From Gemmatimonadaceae bacterium (lineage in GTDB: Bacteria; Gemmatimonadota; Gemmatimonadetes; Gemmatimonadales; Gemmatimonadaceae): 64,000 nt of DNA. The notes beneath the pieces were generated by a model, which worked only from the letters and a program-made list of their open reading frames with translations, searched no databases and was not told the origin of the DNA. The stretch is from positions 1-64,000 of the forward strand of contig DASUHB010000066.1 in NCBI GenBank assembly GCA_036273715.1, in the 5' to 3' direction. This document shows positions 23,344-32,907 of the stretch, in pieces (positions within the stretch are counted from its first letter, which is position 1; every line of letters begins with the position of its first letter). The position numbers and the translations under genes were made by a program.

Positions 23344-24626
23344 CGACCCCCGCGACGTATCACGAGGCGCTCGCCACACTCTTTGCCCGCGTCAGCGGCG
23401 GGTGGAAACTCGGCCTCGACACGACACGCGCGCTCCTCGCTTCTTTAGGCAACCCGCACGACGGGCTGCGCGTGCTGCACGTCGCCGGCACCAACGGCAA
23501 AGGCAGTGTGGTGTCCACGCTGGACGCGCTGCTCCGCGCCGAAGGCCTTCGCGTCGGACGATACACGTCGCCGCATCTGGTGGATTTTCGCGAGCGTATC
23601 GTCGTGAACGGCGTGCCGATCGGTGAAGATGCCGTGGTCGATTTCATCGCGCGTTGGACGCCCGAAGTCGAGCGGTTGGGCGCGACATTCTTCGAGGCGA
23701 CGACGTGTATGGCGTTCGAGCACTTCGCGCGTGCGAACGTCGATGTCGCCGTGCTCGAGGTGGGACTCGGCGGCCGGCTGGATGCGACTAACGTCGTAAC
23801 GCCCGACGCCGCCGGCATCACGTCGATAGGGCTCGACCATCAGCAGTATCTGGGCGACACGACCGAAGCCATCGCCATCGAGAAGGCCGGCATCTTCAAG
23901 CCCGGCGTGCCGGCGGTGATCGGCGAGGCGGATCCGGCGATTCGCGCGCAGCTCGCGGCGCTCGCACGCGCCGCAGGCGCAACGCGCGCGTTGGTGATCC
24001 ACGATGAGTGGACGCTCGATGCGATCGATGTCGATGCCGGCGGCACGTCGTTCACGCTCGGCGCGCACGGAACAGAGCGCCGCTTGCGCACGCCGCTCGT
24101 TGGGCGATACCAGGCATCGAATACGGCCACCGCGATCGCAATGCTCGAGTTGGCGGGAGGACGCTACGCCGATGCTGCCGCGCGCGCGGAAATGACGCTT
24201 GCCAACGTCGCCATTCCCGGGCGGTTTCAGTGGTGCGGCGGCGTGATCTTCGATGTCGCGCACAATCCGGCCGGGACAACGGTGCTGTGCGACACGCTGG
24301 CGACGCTCACGCCGCCGCGCCCGCTCGTGTGTCTTCTCACCGTGCTGCGCGACAAAGACTGGCGCAGCATGATGGCCACGCTCGCTTCGCACGTCGATCG
24401 GTTCGTGCTCACCGCGCCGCCGAGCGTTCCGTCAGACCGCGCGTGGGTGTTGTCGGACGCTGTCGACTTCGCGCATGCCCATGGGTGGTCGGCTGTCGCA
24501 GACGCGGATTTCGATCGTGCGCTGGACGTCGCGCGCGCCGGCGCGGCGACGACGCTCGTCACCGGTTCATTCCATACGGTGGGCGATGCAATGGCGCGCT
24601 TGCAGGTGTCTCCGTTCGCCGGATAA
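23328..24626 (+). CDS. folC: Folylpolyglutamate/dihydrofolate synthase
   Basis: 432 residues from a GTG inside accD. Mur-ligase fold: P-loop VLHVAGTNGKGSVVSTLDAL (about 45-65), GRYTSPHLVDFRERIVVNG, EVGLGGRLDATNVV, and ITSIGLDHQQYLGDT. Adds glutamate to dihydropteroate and to tetrahydrofolates in the cytoplasm, so it both completes folate synthesis and retains folate. Folates feed the purine pathway encoded at 42-50 kb. Confidence 0.95.
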   Translation: MDIGLTTPATYHEALATLFARVSGGWKLGLDTTRALLASLGNPHDGLRVLHVAGTNGKGSVVSTLDALLRAEGLRVGRYTSPHLVDFRERIVVNGVPIGEDAVVDFIARWTPEVERLGATFFEATTCMAFEHFARANVDVAVLEVGLGGRLDATNVVTPDAAGITSIGLDHQQYLGDTTEAIAIEKAGIFKPGVPAVIGEADPAIRAQLAALARAAGATRALVIHDEWTLDAIDVDAGGTSFTLGAHGTERRLRTPLVGRYQASNTATAIAMLELAGGRYADAAARAEMTLANVAIPGRFQWCGGVIFDVAHNPAGTTVLCDTLATLTPPRPLVCLLTVLRDKDWRSMMATLASHVDRFVLTAPPSVPSDRAWVLSDAVDFAHAHGWSAVADADFDRALDVARAGAATTLVTGSFHTVGDAMARLQVSPFAG

Positions 24627-24635
24627 ATTGCATGG

Positions 24636-25946
24636 ATGGTCTCAGGTGCACTGCCCGGATTCCGCGACTTCTATCCCGCCGAGCTCGCGGAACGCACGCA
24701 CATTTTTGCGACGTGGCGTGAGGTAGCGCACCGGTTCGGGTTCGTCGAATATGACGGGCCGCCGCTCGAACCGCTCGAGTTGTACACGAAGAAGAGCGGC
24801 GACGAGATCGTGGGCCAGTTGTACAACTTTGTCGACAAAGGTGATCGTGCGATCGCGCTGCGACCGGAGATGACGCCGACGCTGGCGCGGATGGTGGCCG
24901 CGCGGGCGAACGCGCTCCGCAAGCCGGTGCGCTGGTTTTCGATTCCGCAGCTGTTTCGGTACGAGCGTGCGCAGCGCGGGCGGTTGCGCGAGCACTTTCA
25001 GTTGAACATGGACATCGTTGGCGAGTCGGATGTCACGGGCGACGCCGAGCTGCTCGCGGCCGCCATCGAGATCATGCGGCTGTTGGGCCTGGGGCCCGAC
25101 GACGTGCGTGCACGGGTGAGCGATCGCCGGATCCTGCACGGCTACTTGCTGGCGAAGGACGTTCCCGACGTTGCCATGCCAGGCGTCCTAGCAGTGCTCG
25201 ACAAGTTTGATCGCCAGCCACAGGAGGTATCCGAAGCGAAGCTCGGTGCTCTGGGGTTAGACAAAAGAGCGGTGAGTACGGTGATGGAAATTCCCAGGCA
25301 CCACAGCCTCACCTCGATTAAAGCGCTTGCTGTGCCGGAAAACGAGCGGGCCGTCGCCGAATTCTTTCGGTATGCAGAATATCTCGAGGCGCTTGGGTGC
25401 AGCGAATACTTCCAGCCGGATCTATCCGTCGTTCGCGGCCTGGCGTATTACACGGGGATCGTGTTCGAGTTGTTCGACGCGAAAGGCGAGTTGCGCGCGA
25501 TCTGCGGCGGCGGCCGCTACGACAATCTGCTCAAGCAGAGCGGGGGGCCGGATCTGCCTGCGTTAGGCTTTGGCATGGGCGACGTCGTGTTGGGCGAGCT
25601 GCTCCGCGCCAGGACCTTGATGCCGGCGCAGGCGGCCGGCCTCGACGTCTGGGTGGCGTTCGGCGAGTCGGCCGGGGTCAGCGACGCCATGCGCGTGTCG
25701 TCGCGGCTCCGCGCCCGTGGGTTGAGCGTCGAGTATGCGTTAGGCGGCCAGCAGTTGTCGCGCCAGCTCAAGGCGGCCGCCGCGGCGGGCGCGCGCGAGG
25801 CGGTCATCCTCGGCGCGCCCGACGTTGCGCCCGATGAGGCGACCGTCCGCCGGTTGGATGACGGGCACGAGCGCCGCGTCCGCCTCGATGAATGGATCGA
25901 CGAAGCCGGGCCGGCTGCCGCGGCCCGTTCAACAACACACTCCTAA
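24636..25946 (+). CDS. hisS: Histidine--tRNA ligase
   Basis: 436 residues, class II synthetase. Motif 2 WFSIPQLFRYERAQRGRLRE, the histidine-specific LSVVRGLAYYTGIVFE and motif 3 ALGFGMGDVVLGELL, followed by an anticodon-binding domain (about 330-420). A second ATG at 24632 is out of frame. The stop shares one base with the proS start (TAATG). The Ala-Tyr version of the RG.DYYTG motif is a mild variation, so paralogues such as HisZ were considered; the complete motifs and C-terminal anticodon domain favour HisS. Confidence 0.92.
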   Translation: MVSGALPGFRDFYPAELAERTHIFATWREVAHRFGFVEYDGPPLEPLELYTKKSGDEIVGQLYNFVDKGDRAIALRPEMTPTLARMVAARANALRKPVRWFSIPQLFRYERAQRGRLREHFQLNMDIVGESDVTGDAELLAAAIEIMRLLGLGPDDVRARVSDRRILHGYLLAKDVPDVAMPGVLAVLDKFDRQPQEVSEAKLGALGLDKRAVSTVMEIPRHHSLTSIKALAVPENERAVAEFFRYAEYLEALGCSEYFQPDLSVVRGLAYYTGIVFELFDAKGELRAICGGGRYDNLLKQSGGPDLPALGFGMGDVVLGELLRARTLMPAQAAGLDVWVAFGESAGVSDAMRVSSRLRARGLSVEYALGGQQLSRQLKAAAAAGAREAVILGAPDVAPDEATVRRLDDGHERRVRLDEWIDEAGPAAAARSTTHS

Positions 25947-27394
25947 TGTCCGACGAGAAGAAGCTCACGCCCCGCGCCGAGGACTTCAGCGCCTGGTACA
26001 ACGACGTCGTCCTCCGGGCCGAGCTCGCCGATTACTCGCCGGTGCGCGGCTGCATGGTGATCCGCCCCGACGGCTACGGCATTTGGGAGCGCATGCAGCG
26101 CGCCCTCGATGACATGTTCAAGGCGACGGGACACCGCAACGCGTACTTTCCGCTCTTCATCCCCGAGAGCTATCTCCGCCGCGAAGCCGAACACGTGGAA
26201 GGCTTCGCCCCCGAGACGGCCGTCGTCACGCGCGGCGGCGGGAAGGAGCTCGAGGAGCCGCTGGTCGTTCGCCCAACGTCCGAGACCATCATTTACGCGA
26301 TGTTCGCGAAGTGGGTGCAGAGCTATCGCGATCTGCCCCTGCTCATCAACCAGTGGGCAAACGTGGTGCGCTGGGAGATGCGGACGCGGCTCTTCCTGCG
26401 CACGCTCGAGTTCCTGTGGCAGGAAGGGCACACCGCGCACGCCACGCACGACGAAGCAGAGGCCGAGGCGCGTCAGATGTTAGGCGTGTACCGGCAGTTC
26501 ATGGAGTCGTTCATGGCCATGCCGGTGGTCACCGGGCGCAAGACGGACGCCGAGCGATTTGCCGGCGCGCTGCGCACGTACTCCTGCGAAGCGATGATGC
26601 AGGACAACAAAGCGCTGCAAGCCGGCACGTCGCACAACCTCGGCCAGAATTTCGCGAAGGTGTTCGACCTCAAGTTCCAGACGGAGAGCGGGGGCACCGA
26701 CTTCGCATGGAACACGAGCTGGGGCGCTTCGACGCGACTGGTCGGTGGCCTGGTGATGACCCACGGCGATGATTCCGGGCTGCGCGTGCCTCCGCGCCTT
26801 GCGCCCACCGAGGCGGTGGTCGTTCCCATCTGGCGCACCGATGAAGAGAAAGCGCGCGTGCTCGACGCCGCTCATGCCGTACGCGCCGATCTCGCGGGTC
26901 GCGTGCGCGTCCACGTCGACGCGCGCGACACGATGAAACCCGGCGCCAAATACTACGAGTGGGAGCTGCGCGGCGTACCCGTACGCATCGAGCTCGGCCC
27001 CCGCGATCTGGACAAGTCGCAGGCGGTGGTCGTGCGGCGCGACACGCGAGCCAAGCAGCCGGTTGCGTTAGGCGGCTTGGCCGCCGAGCTCGTGACGCTG
27101 CTGGTCACGATCCAGGATGACATGCTTGCCGCCGCGCGCACGCGCCGTGAAGAGCACAGCGTCCGCGGCCGTATCACGTACGATGCGTTCCGGCAGCGCA
27201 TGGAAGGCGACGGCGCGTTCGTGTATGCCGGATGGTGCGGCGACGGCGCGTGCGAAGCCGCGATCAAGGAGGAAACGAAAGCCACGATCCGTGTGCTGCC
27301 CGACGAAGAGTTTCGTTCGCCGGAAGCGCCTCCCACGTGTCTCAAGTGCGGCCGTCCCTCCACCGGCGAGGCGCTGTGGGCGAGAGCGTATTGA
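25946..27394 (+). CDS. proS: Proline--tRNA ligase, archaeal/eukaryotic type
   Basis: 482 residues. Class II core with PLFIPESYLRREAEHVEGFA, VRPTSETIIYAMFAKWVQSY and FLRTLEFLWQEGHTAHAT. It lacks the large editing insertion of typical bacterial ProRS and instead has the C-terminal zinc-binding domain (GWCGDGACE ... CLKCG) of the archaeal/eukaryotic type, which a minority of bacteria use. Charges tRNA-Pro in the cytoplasm. Placed between hisS and lysA with overlapping ends (TAATG and TTGA). Confidence 0.96.
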   Translation: MSDEKKLTPRAEDFSAWYNDVVLRAELADYSPVRGCMVIRPDGYGIWERMQRALDDMFKATGHRNAYFPLFIPESYLRREAEHVEGFAPETAVVTRGGGKELEEPLVVRPTSETIIYAMFAKWVQSYRDLPLLINQWANVVRWEMRTRLFLRTLEFLWQEGHTAHATHDEAEAEARQMLGVYRQFMESFMAMPVVTGRKTDAERFAGALRTYSCEAMMQDNKALQAGTSHNLGQNFAKVFDLKFQTESGGTDFAWNTSWGASTRLVGGLVMTHGDDSGLRVPPRLAPTEAVVVPIWRTDEEKARVLDAAHAVRADLAGRVRVHVDARDTMKPGAKYYEWELRGVPVRIELGPRDLDKSQAVVVRRDTRAKQPVALGGLAAELVTLLVTIQDDMLAAARTRREEHSVRGRITYDAFRQRMEGDGAFVYAGWCGDGACEAAIKEETKATIRVLPDEEFRSPEAPPTCLKCGRPSTGEALWARAY

Positions 27395-28659
27395 CCGCTG
27401 GCTTTGCTCCAGCCGACGGCGCGTTGGCGTGCGAGGGCGTGTCGCTCGAGACCATCGCGCACGAGGTAGGCACGCCGGTGTTCATCTACAGCGCCGGCGC
27501 GATCCGCGATGCGTACACGAGGCTCGATCGCGTGCTCGCGCCGGTGCCGCACCGGCTGCACTACAGCGTGAAGGCCAACTCGAGCCTCGCCGTGCTGGCG
27601 CTGATGCACTCGTTAGGCGCGGGGGTCGACATCGTCTCCGGCGGCGAGCTCTATCGTGCGCGCCTCGCCGGCCTCGCGGGACCGGACATCGTCTTCAGCG
27701 GTGTCGGCAAGACGGAGCACGAGCTTCGCGAGGCGCTCGCGGCCGGCATTCTGCTCTTCAACATCGAGTCGGAGGGCGAGCTGCGGCTGCTCGATCGCGT
27801 CGCCGGCGACATGCGGCTCACGGCGCCCGTCGCGCTCCGTGTGAATCCCGAAGTCTCCGTCGACACCCCGCACCATTACACGCGCACCGGCGAGCGCGGC
27901 GACAAGTTCGGCGTGCCCTATGGTGATGCGCTCGCCGTCGGCCGTCTCGCCTTCACGCTGCCGCATACCCGCCTGCTCGGCCTCGACATGCACATCGGGT
28001 CGCAGGTGTCGAGCGTCGATCCGTACCGCGATGGCATGCTGCGCCTGCTCGAGCTGGTGGACGACCTGCGCGCGGCGGGCGCGCCCGACTTGCGCTATCT
28101 GGACATCGGCGGCGGGCTGGCGGTGACGTACGACGCCGAAGACCCGATCGACCTCGACGCGTACGCGGCGGCCGTATTGCCTAACGCGGCGGCGGCGGCG
28201 CTCAAGCTCCTCGTCGAGCCGGGGCGCTATCTGGTGGGCAACGCGGGCGTGCTGTTGACGCGCGTGTTGTACCGCAAGGAAGGCGGCGGACGCGAGTTCG
28301 TGATCACCGACGCCGGCATGAACGACCTGCTGCGCCCGTCGCACTACAACGCCTACCACCGCATCGATTCCGTGCGGCCGCGGGGCGGACGCACGCGCGC
28401 CGACATCGTCGGCCCCGTGTGCGAGAGCGGCGACTTCTTTGCGTTAGGCAGGGAGGTGGACGACGTGCGGCCGGGCGACCTCCTGGCCATCCGGTCGGCG
28501 GGCGCGTACGGGTTCGCGATGTCGTCCAATTACAACTCCCGGCCGCGTGCCGCCGAGGTGATGGTGGATGGCGACCGGTTCGCGGTGATCACGGCACGGG
28601 AGCAGTACGAGGACCTGGTTCGGCGCGAGACGGTCCACCCGACGTGGAGGACAGCGTGA
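27391..28659 (+). CDS. lysA: Diaminopimelate decarboxylase
   Basis: 422 residues from a TTG overlapping the proS stop (an in-frame GTG at 27376 is an alternative). PLP lysine in HRLHYSVKANSSLAVL, GGGLAVTYD, LVEPGRYLVGNAGVLL, VCESGDFFALGREV and ..GAYGFAMSSNYNSRPRAAEV mark alanine-racemase-fold decarboxylases of the LysA type. Converts meso-diaminopimelate to lysine. The stop overlaps the following phosphoesterase start. Confidence 0.95.
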   Translation: MTAGFAPADGALACEGVSLETIAHEVGTPVFIYSAGAIRDAYTRLDRVLAPVPHRLHYSVKANSSLAVLALMHSLGAGVDIVSGGELYRARLAGLAGPDIVFSGVGKTEHELREALAAGILLFNIESEGELRLLDRVAGDMRLTAPVALRVNPEVSVDTPHHYTRTGERGDKFGVPYGDALAVGRLAFTLPHTRLLGLDMHIGSQVSSVDPYRDGMLRLLELVDDLRAAGAPDLRYLDIGGGLAVTYDAEDPIDLDAYAAAVLPNAAAAALKLLVEPGRYLVGNAGVLLTRVLYRKEGGGREFVITDAGMNDLLRPSHYNAYHRIDSVRPRGGRTRADIVGPVCESGDFFALGREVDDVRPGDLLAIRSAGAYGFAMSSNYNSRPRAAEVMVDGDRFAVITAREQYEDLVRRETVHPTWRTA

Positions 28660-29168
28660 TGCTCGTGGGCGTGCTGGCGGATACACACGATCGCCTGCCG
28701 GCGATCGCCGAGTTTACCAAGCGGTTCCGCGAGGCCGGTGTGGGCCTCGTGCTCCATGCCGGCGACTTCTGCGCCTCGTGGTCGTTGCGTCCCATCATCG
28801 CCGCCAACCTCGCGTTGGCGGGCGTGTACGGCCGCAACGACGGAGACCGCGAAGGCCTGCGCGCCGAAGCGGCCAAGGGCATGGGCACCGAGATCTACGA
28901 GGGACCGCACAGCGTCGAGGTGAACGGCGCGCGCATCTTGCTCGTGCACGACATCGGCGACGTGAGCGACCGCTCGGTGAGCGGACATTCCGTGGTGATC
29001 CACGGGTACACCCACAAGTGCCGCCGCGAGGTGACGGGAGACACGCTGCTGCTCAACCCGGGCGAAGCGTGCGGCTGGTTGTACGGTACGCCCGGCGCCG
29101 CGCTCCTCGACTTGGACACCAAAGAGGTCACGTTCATCACGCTCGAGGGCGAGCAGTGGCGCTGGTGA
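28659..29168 (+). CDS. YfcE/MJ0936-type metallophosphoesterase
   Basis: 169 residues (ATG at 28659, or GTG one codon earlier). Binuclear metal motifs of the calcineurin-like superfamily: GVLADTHDRLPA, LHAGDF, VYGRNDGD, LLVHDIGD and HGYTHKCRRE. The family hydrolyses phosphodiesters such as cyclic nucleotides; the physiological substrate is usually unknown. Cytoplasmic. It sits in the middle of the accD-guaA run, overlapping lysA by one to four bases. Confidence 0.88.
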   Translation: MLVGVLADTHDRLPAIAEFTKRFREAGVGLVLHAGDFCASWSLRPIIAANLALAGVYGRNDGDREGLRAEAAKGMGTEIYEGPHSVEVNGARILLVHDIGDVSDRSVSGHSVVIHGYTHKCRREVTGDTLLLNPGEACGWLYGTPGAALLDLDTKEVTFITLEGEQWRW

Positions 29169-29184
29169 CCGTTTCCGTTAGGCC

Positions 29185-30741
29185 ATGACGCAGCCCGGCG
29201 CATCGCGCATTCTCGTTCTCGATTACGGGTCGCAGTTCACGCAGCTCATAGCGCGGCGCATTCGCGAAGCGCGCGTCTACTGCGAGATCCATCCGCCGAC
29301 GCGCACGATCGACTGGATCCGGGACTGGCATCCGACCGGCATCATCCTGAGCGGGGGGCCGGCCTCGGTGTACGGCGACGACGTGCCGACCGCCGACCCC
29401 GCGCTCCTCGAGATCGCGCCGGTCCTCGGTATCTGCTACGGGATGATGCTCATCGCCCAACTGGAGGGCGGCAGCGTGTCGCGGGCCGGCCGGCGAGAAT
29501 ACGGTCGCGCCGAGCTCGAGATTCTCGAGCCCGAAGGCGTGTTCGCGGGATTCGCGCGCGGCGAGGAGATCACGGTATGGGCGAGCCACGGCGACTACGT
29601 GGAAACCCCGCCGCCTGGTTTCGAAGTGATCGCGCGCAGCGCGAACGCACCGATCGCCGGTATTCGTCATAGGTCCCGTCCGATCTCGGGTGTGTTGTTC
29701 CACCCCGAAGTGCAGCACACGCCGCGCGGTGGCGAGATCATCGCGAACTTCCTCTTCAATGTCTGCAAGGCCGAGCCGGGTTGGACGACCGGCGCATTCA
29801 TCGAGGAAGAAGTGGCGCGGATCCGCGACCGCGTCGGCTCGGCGCGGGCGATCTGCGGGCTCTCGGGCGGCGTCGATTCGTCGGTGGCGGCGGCGCTCGT
29901 GCACCGCGCGATCGGCGACCGGCTCACGTGCATCTTCGTCGATCACGGTCTGTTGCGCCTGCACGAGCGGGAGCAGGTGGAGCGTACGTTCCGCGCGAAC
30001 CTGGGCATCGACCTGGTGACGGTGGACGCCGCCGACAGATTCCTAACGGAGCTGTCGGGCGTCGACGACCCGGAGGAGAAGCGGCGGCGCATCGGTCACA
30101 CGTTCATCGACGTGTTCGAGGACGCCGCGGCGCAGGTGGGCACAGGCGTGGAGTTCCTGGTGCAGGGCACGCTCTACCCCGATGTGATCGAATCCATCTC
30201 GCCGCGCGGCGGTCCATCGGTGACGATCAAAACGCACCACAACGTGGGCGGCCTCAAGCCGGGGATGTCGTTCAAGCTGATCGAGCCGCTGCGCGAGTTG
30301 TTCAAGGACGAGGTGCGCCAGGTGGGCAGGGAGTTAGGCCTGCCGGAAGAAATGGTTGGGCGGCACCCCTTCCCGGGCCCGGGCCTCGCCATCCGGATCT
30401 TGAGCGATGTCACGCGCCAGAAGCTCGAGGTGCTCCGTAAGGCAGACGCGATCTACCTCGAGGGAATTCGCGAAGCCGGACTCTACGACGACATCTGGCA
30501 AGCGTTCGCCGTGCTCCTGCCCGTGCGCAGCGTGGGTGTAATGGGCGATGCGCGCACGTACGACAACGCCGTCGCGCTCCGGGCGGTGACGAGCTCCGAT
30601 GGTATGACAGCCGACTGGTTCCCGTTCCCGCCGGACGTGCTGGCCAACATCTCGAGCCGCATCATCAATGAAGTCGATGGCGTGAACCGCGTGGTGTACG
30701 ACGTGAGCTCGAAACCGCCGGCGACCATCGAATGGGAATGA
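29185..30741 (+). CDS. guaA: GMP synthase (glutamine-hydrolysing)
   Basis: 518 residues. Amidotransferase domain (1-195) with [17 protein letters not shown] carrying the nucleophile Cys and a LFHPEVQHT His-Glu; ATP pyrophosphatase loop [20 protein letters not shown] (about 225-245); C-terminal dimer domain ending KPPATIEWE. Makes GMP from XMP. Its leader carries the genome-wide GTTAGGC word 4 bases before the ATG (29175-29181), where the ribosome-binding site should be. Last gene of the accD-guaA run. Confidence 0.98.
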   Translation: MTQPGASRILVLDYGSQFTQLIARRIREARVYCEIHPPTRTIDWIRDWHPTGIILSGGPASVYGDDVPTADPALLEIAPVLGICYGMMLIAQLEGGSVSRAGRREYGRAELEILEPEGVFAGFARGEEITVWASHGDYVETPPPGFEVIARSANAPIAGIRHRSRPISGVLFHPEVQHTPRGGEIIANFLFNVCKAEPGWTTGAFIEEEVARIRDRVGSARAICGLSGGVDSSVAAALVHRAIGDRLTCIFVDHGLLRLHEREQVERTFRANLGIDLVTVDAADRFLTELSGVDDPEEKRRRIGHTFIDVFEDAAAQVGTGVEFLVQGTLYPDVIESISPRGGPSVTIKTHHNVGGLKPGMSFKLIEPLRELFKDEVRQVGRELGLPEEMVGRHPFPGPGLAIRILSDVTRQKLEVLRKADAIYLEGIREAGLYDDIWQAFAVLLPVRSVGVMGDARTYDNAVALRAVTSSDGMTADWFPFPPDVLANISSRIINEVDGVNRVVYDVSSKPPATIEWE

Positions 30742-30774
30742 GCGGAACCGCCGGCGACGCGTCAGTGGTGATGC

Positions 30775-31416
30775 CTATCGGCCGAGCACGATATGCGTGG
30801 CGTGCTCGGTCGCCTGGTGTTCGGTGACGCGGTACCCGAGCGCCGGGAGGTCGATCCCGGAGAACATCGCTTCGCCTCGTCCCAGCATGACCGGCGAGAA
30901 TGCGAAATGCAGTTCGTCGATGAGTCCGGAGCGAAGATATTGGCGCACCGTCTCGACGCCGCCGCCGATCTTCACGTCGCGCCCATTGGCGGCGCGCCGT
31001 GCCTGATCCAGGGCCGCCTCGATTCCGTTAGTCACGAAGAAGAAGGTGGTGCCGCCTTCCATCTCGATTGGATCCCGCGGATAGTGCGTCAGCACAAACG
31101 TCGGCGCGTGGTAGGGCGGATTCGAACCCCACCAACCCTTCCAGTTCTCGTCCGGCCAGGGTCCGCGCACCGGGCCGAACATGTTGCGGCCCAGGATGAA
31201 CGCGCCGAACCCATCCATCGAGCGGCGCGCATAGTCATCATCGACACCGCCTGCGCCGCCGCTCTTGCCGATCATGGCCTGGAAGAAGCGCGTGCGGACG
31301 AGCCAGGGATGCAGAGCCTGCCCACCCTTGCCGAGCGGATTTTCGAGGCTCTGCTCCGGTCCTGCTCCGAAACCGTCGAGCGAGACGGAAAAGCCCCCAA
31401 CGCGCACTCTCGTCAT
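30775..31416 (-). CDS. DHFR-like reductase (RibD C-terminal domain family)
   Basis: 213 residues from the ATG at 31416. Features of the RibD_C/YyaP-type stand-alone reductases: RVGGFSVSLDGFGAGP, RRSMDGFGAFILGRNMFGPV, a VLTHYPRDP.. strand, and NGRDVKIGGGVETVRQYLRS (NADPH site) with IDELHFAFSPVMLGRGEAMF. Small cytoplasmic NADPH-dependent oxidoreductase; unlikely to be the housekeeping DHFR or RibD. Convergent with guaA. Substrate unknown. Confidence 0.85.
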   Translation of the reverse strand: MTRVRVGGFSVSLDGFGAGPEQSLENPLGKGGQALHPWLVRTRFFQAMIGKSGGAGGVDDDYARRSMDGFGAFILGRNMFGPVRGPWPDENWKGWWGSNPPYHAPTFVLTHYPRDPIEMEGGTTFFFVTNGIEAALDQARRAANGRDVKIGGGVETVRQYLRSGLIDELHFAFSPVMLGRGEAMFSGIDLPALGYRVTEHQATEHATHIVLGR

Positions 31417-31589
31417 GACGCCTCCCAATGATTGTGCATTGCCAACGATTGCTGCGCACTTGAATATGGATTGTCCGTCGTTCGGCGTTTTTCGGCCGAA
31501 CAGGGAATCGTCGTTAGCATCAATGGCGCGCACAGCGGAACACATCGTTGGGCAATGCGGAGCGCGCCAGGGCCGAACGGAGCGTGACC

Positions 31590-31802
31590 ATGACATCGTT
31601 CAACGTGGGCGATCACGTCAGCTGGAATTCCGAAGCCGGCCGGGTGCGCGGCCGGATCGTGCGCATCCATACGCGGGACGTGACGTACAAGGGTTACGTG
31701 CACCACGCGACCAAAAGCGATCCACAATACGAAATCAAGAGTGACACGACCGACCACGTCGCGCTCCACAAGGGCAGGGCGTTGCGCCGTCTTCGGCGCT
31801 GA
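31590..31802 (+). CDS. DUF2945 / HVA1-type TUDOR-like small protein
   Basis: 70 residues: FNVGDHVSWNSEAGRVRGRI, HTRDVTYKGYVHHATKSDPQ and YEIKSDTTDHVALHKG, a single SH3/TUDOR-like barrel of the hypervirulence-associated protein family. The family is common in soil bacteria and fungi; its function is not established. Cytoplasmic. It stands alone; the next 170 bases hold no clear gene. Confidence 0.85.
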   Translation: MTSFNVGDHVSWNSEAGRVRGRIVRIHTRDVTYKGYVHHATKSDPQYEIKSDTTDHVALHKGRALRRLRR

Positions 31803-31971
31803 CGGCCAGTGCGGCGCGAACGGAATTGCAGCGGGTCGCCCACTCATGGATGTGGGACGCACCGGGCGGTACACCGCCGGAGACGCCGCGATGCGCGAGT
31901 TGCCGGCGCCCTGACGTCCGGACCGAGCTCGGCGTGCGCCGTCTCAGATCCGGGCTGGCATCATCCTGCTC

Positions 31972-32322
31972 TCAGTCGGTGTAGTAAATGAACCGCCCGC
32001 AGCTCTCGCAATTCCGGAGCTCGCTGTTCCGCTCCTGATCGCGGCCCTTGCTCGTCGGCACGTGGACGAAGCAGCCGTAACAGACGCCGTTCAGCACCGG
32101 CGCCACGACCCGTTCGTGCCGCTTGAGGATGCGGCGATACGCCGATTGCGTGCGCGGCGACAGCTGCTGCTCGCGCTCGACGATGCGTTCGCCTAACCGT
32201 GCGCTGAATTCCTCCACGTTCACCGGAATCCCTGCCGCCGCGTATTCCGCCACCGCGATATCCCGCCGCAACGTCTGTAAGTCTTGAATCTCGAGCAGAA
32301 TTTCCAGCTCGGCATGCAACAT
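31972..32322 (-). CDS. Coiled-coil zinc ribbon protein (CdsZ/zf-RING_7 type)
   Basis: 116 residues. The N-terminal two thirds form a helical hairpin (LEILLEIQDLQTLRRDIAVA ... AYRRILKRHERV). The C-terminus is a four-cysteine ribbon, NGVCYGCFVHVPTSKGR then NCESCGRFIYYTD. The family is widespread and proposed to bind nucleic acid or aid complex assembly. It overlaps the PTS IIA-like gene by one base, so the two are co-transcribed. Confidence 0.82.
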   Translation of the reverse strand: MLHAELEILLEIQDLQTLRRDIAVAEYAAAGIPVNVEEFSARLGERIVEREQQLSPRTQSAYRRILKRHERVVAPVLNGVCYGCFVHVPTSKGRDQERNSELRNCESCGRFIYYTD

Positions 32323-32774
32323 CAGACACCCTTCTCCTCCAACAAGGTCAGGAACTGGCCCGGTTGCGTCAACGACAACAACCGCTGCGGCACATCCGGC
32401 TCCTTGCTGAACTGTGCAATCTTCCCGAGTACGGGAAGATATTGGTTAGACACCTCGAGGGGCGGCGCCACGATGAGGAAGAAAAAGAAGACCGGCTTCT
32501 CGTCGATTGCCTTGAAATCGACGCCAGCCGGCTTTCGCCCAAACGCCACGCGAAGCTTGTTCACGACCAACGAGCGGCAGTGCGGGATCGCAATCCCGCG
32601 CCCGATGCCCGTCGATCCCAGGTTCTCGCGCCGCTTGAGCATCTTGTACAGCATTCCTTCCGACTTCTCATCCAACTTGAGAAGCGAGATCAGTTCCTTG
32701 AGGATGTCATCCTTGGTGCTCCCCTCGAGCGCCAGTTTGATCCCGTCTTCGGTAAAGAATTGTCGTAATTCCAT
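32322..32774 (-). CDS. PTS IIA domain protein, PtsN-like
   Basis: 150 residues, one PTS EIIA type 2 domain. LKRRENLGSTGIGRGIAIPH with the phosphorylatable His (about residue 67), and KPVFFFFLIVAPP..SNQYLPVLGKIA. No EIIB/EIIC genes are near, so a regulatory nitrogen-PTS role like that of PtsN is more likely than sugar transport. Co-transcribed with the zinc ribbon gene and divergent from dusB. Confidence 0.85.
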   Translation of the reverse strand: MELRQFFTEDGIKLALEGSTKDDILKELISLLKLDEKSEGMLYKMLKRRENLGSTGIGRGIAIPHCRSLVVNKLRVAFGRKPAGVDFKAIDEKPVFFFFLIVAPPLEVSNQYLPVLGKIAQFSKEPDVPQRLLSLTQPGQFLTLLEEKGV

Positions 32775-32872
32775 CTATCTCCCCGGGAGCGAATATCTAC
32801 CTCGAATCAGCCGCGTCTTCGCGGGAAACCACGCAACTTACCCCGTGTGCAAAACAGTGTCAAATAACGACG

Positions 32873-32901
32873 TTGCATGGAGTTGCCGGTCAGAGTAACT
32901 T
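32873..32901 (+). promoter_or_regulatory. Candidate promoter of dusB, possibly leaderless
   Basis: TTGCAT (32873-32878), 17-base spacer, TAACTT (32896-32901). The dusB ATG is at 32908, seven bases beyond the -10, and no ribosome-binding site precedes it. Confidence 0.45.
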
Positions 32902-32907
32902 CATTCC

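Noticed and set aside
31799-31990. Open frame of about 60 codons after the DUF2945 gene with a CASC pair
   Set aside because: No start codon with a ribosome-binding site, no recognisable family, and its end lies inside the convergent zinc ribbon gene; could be a decayed gene but not supportable.
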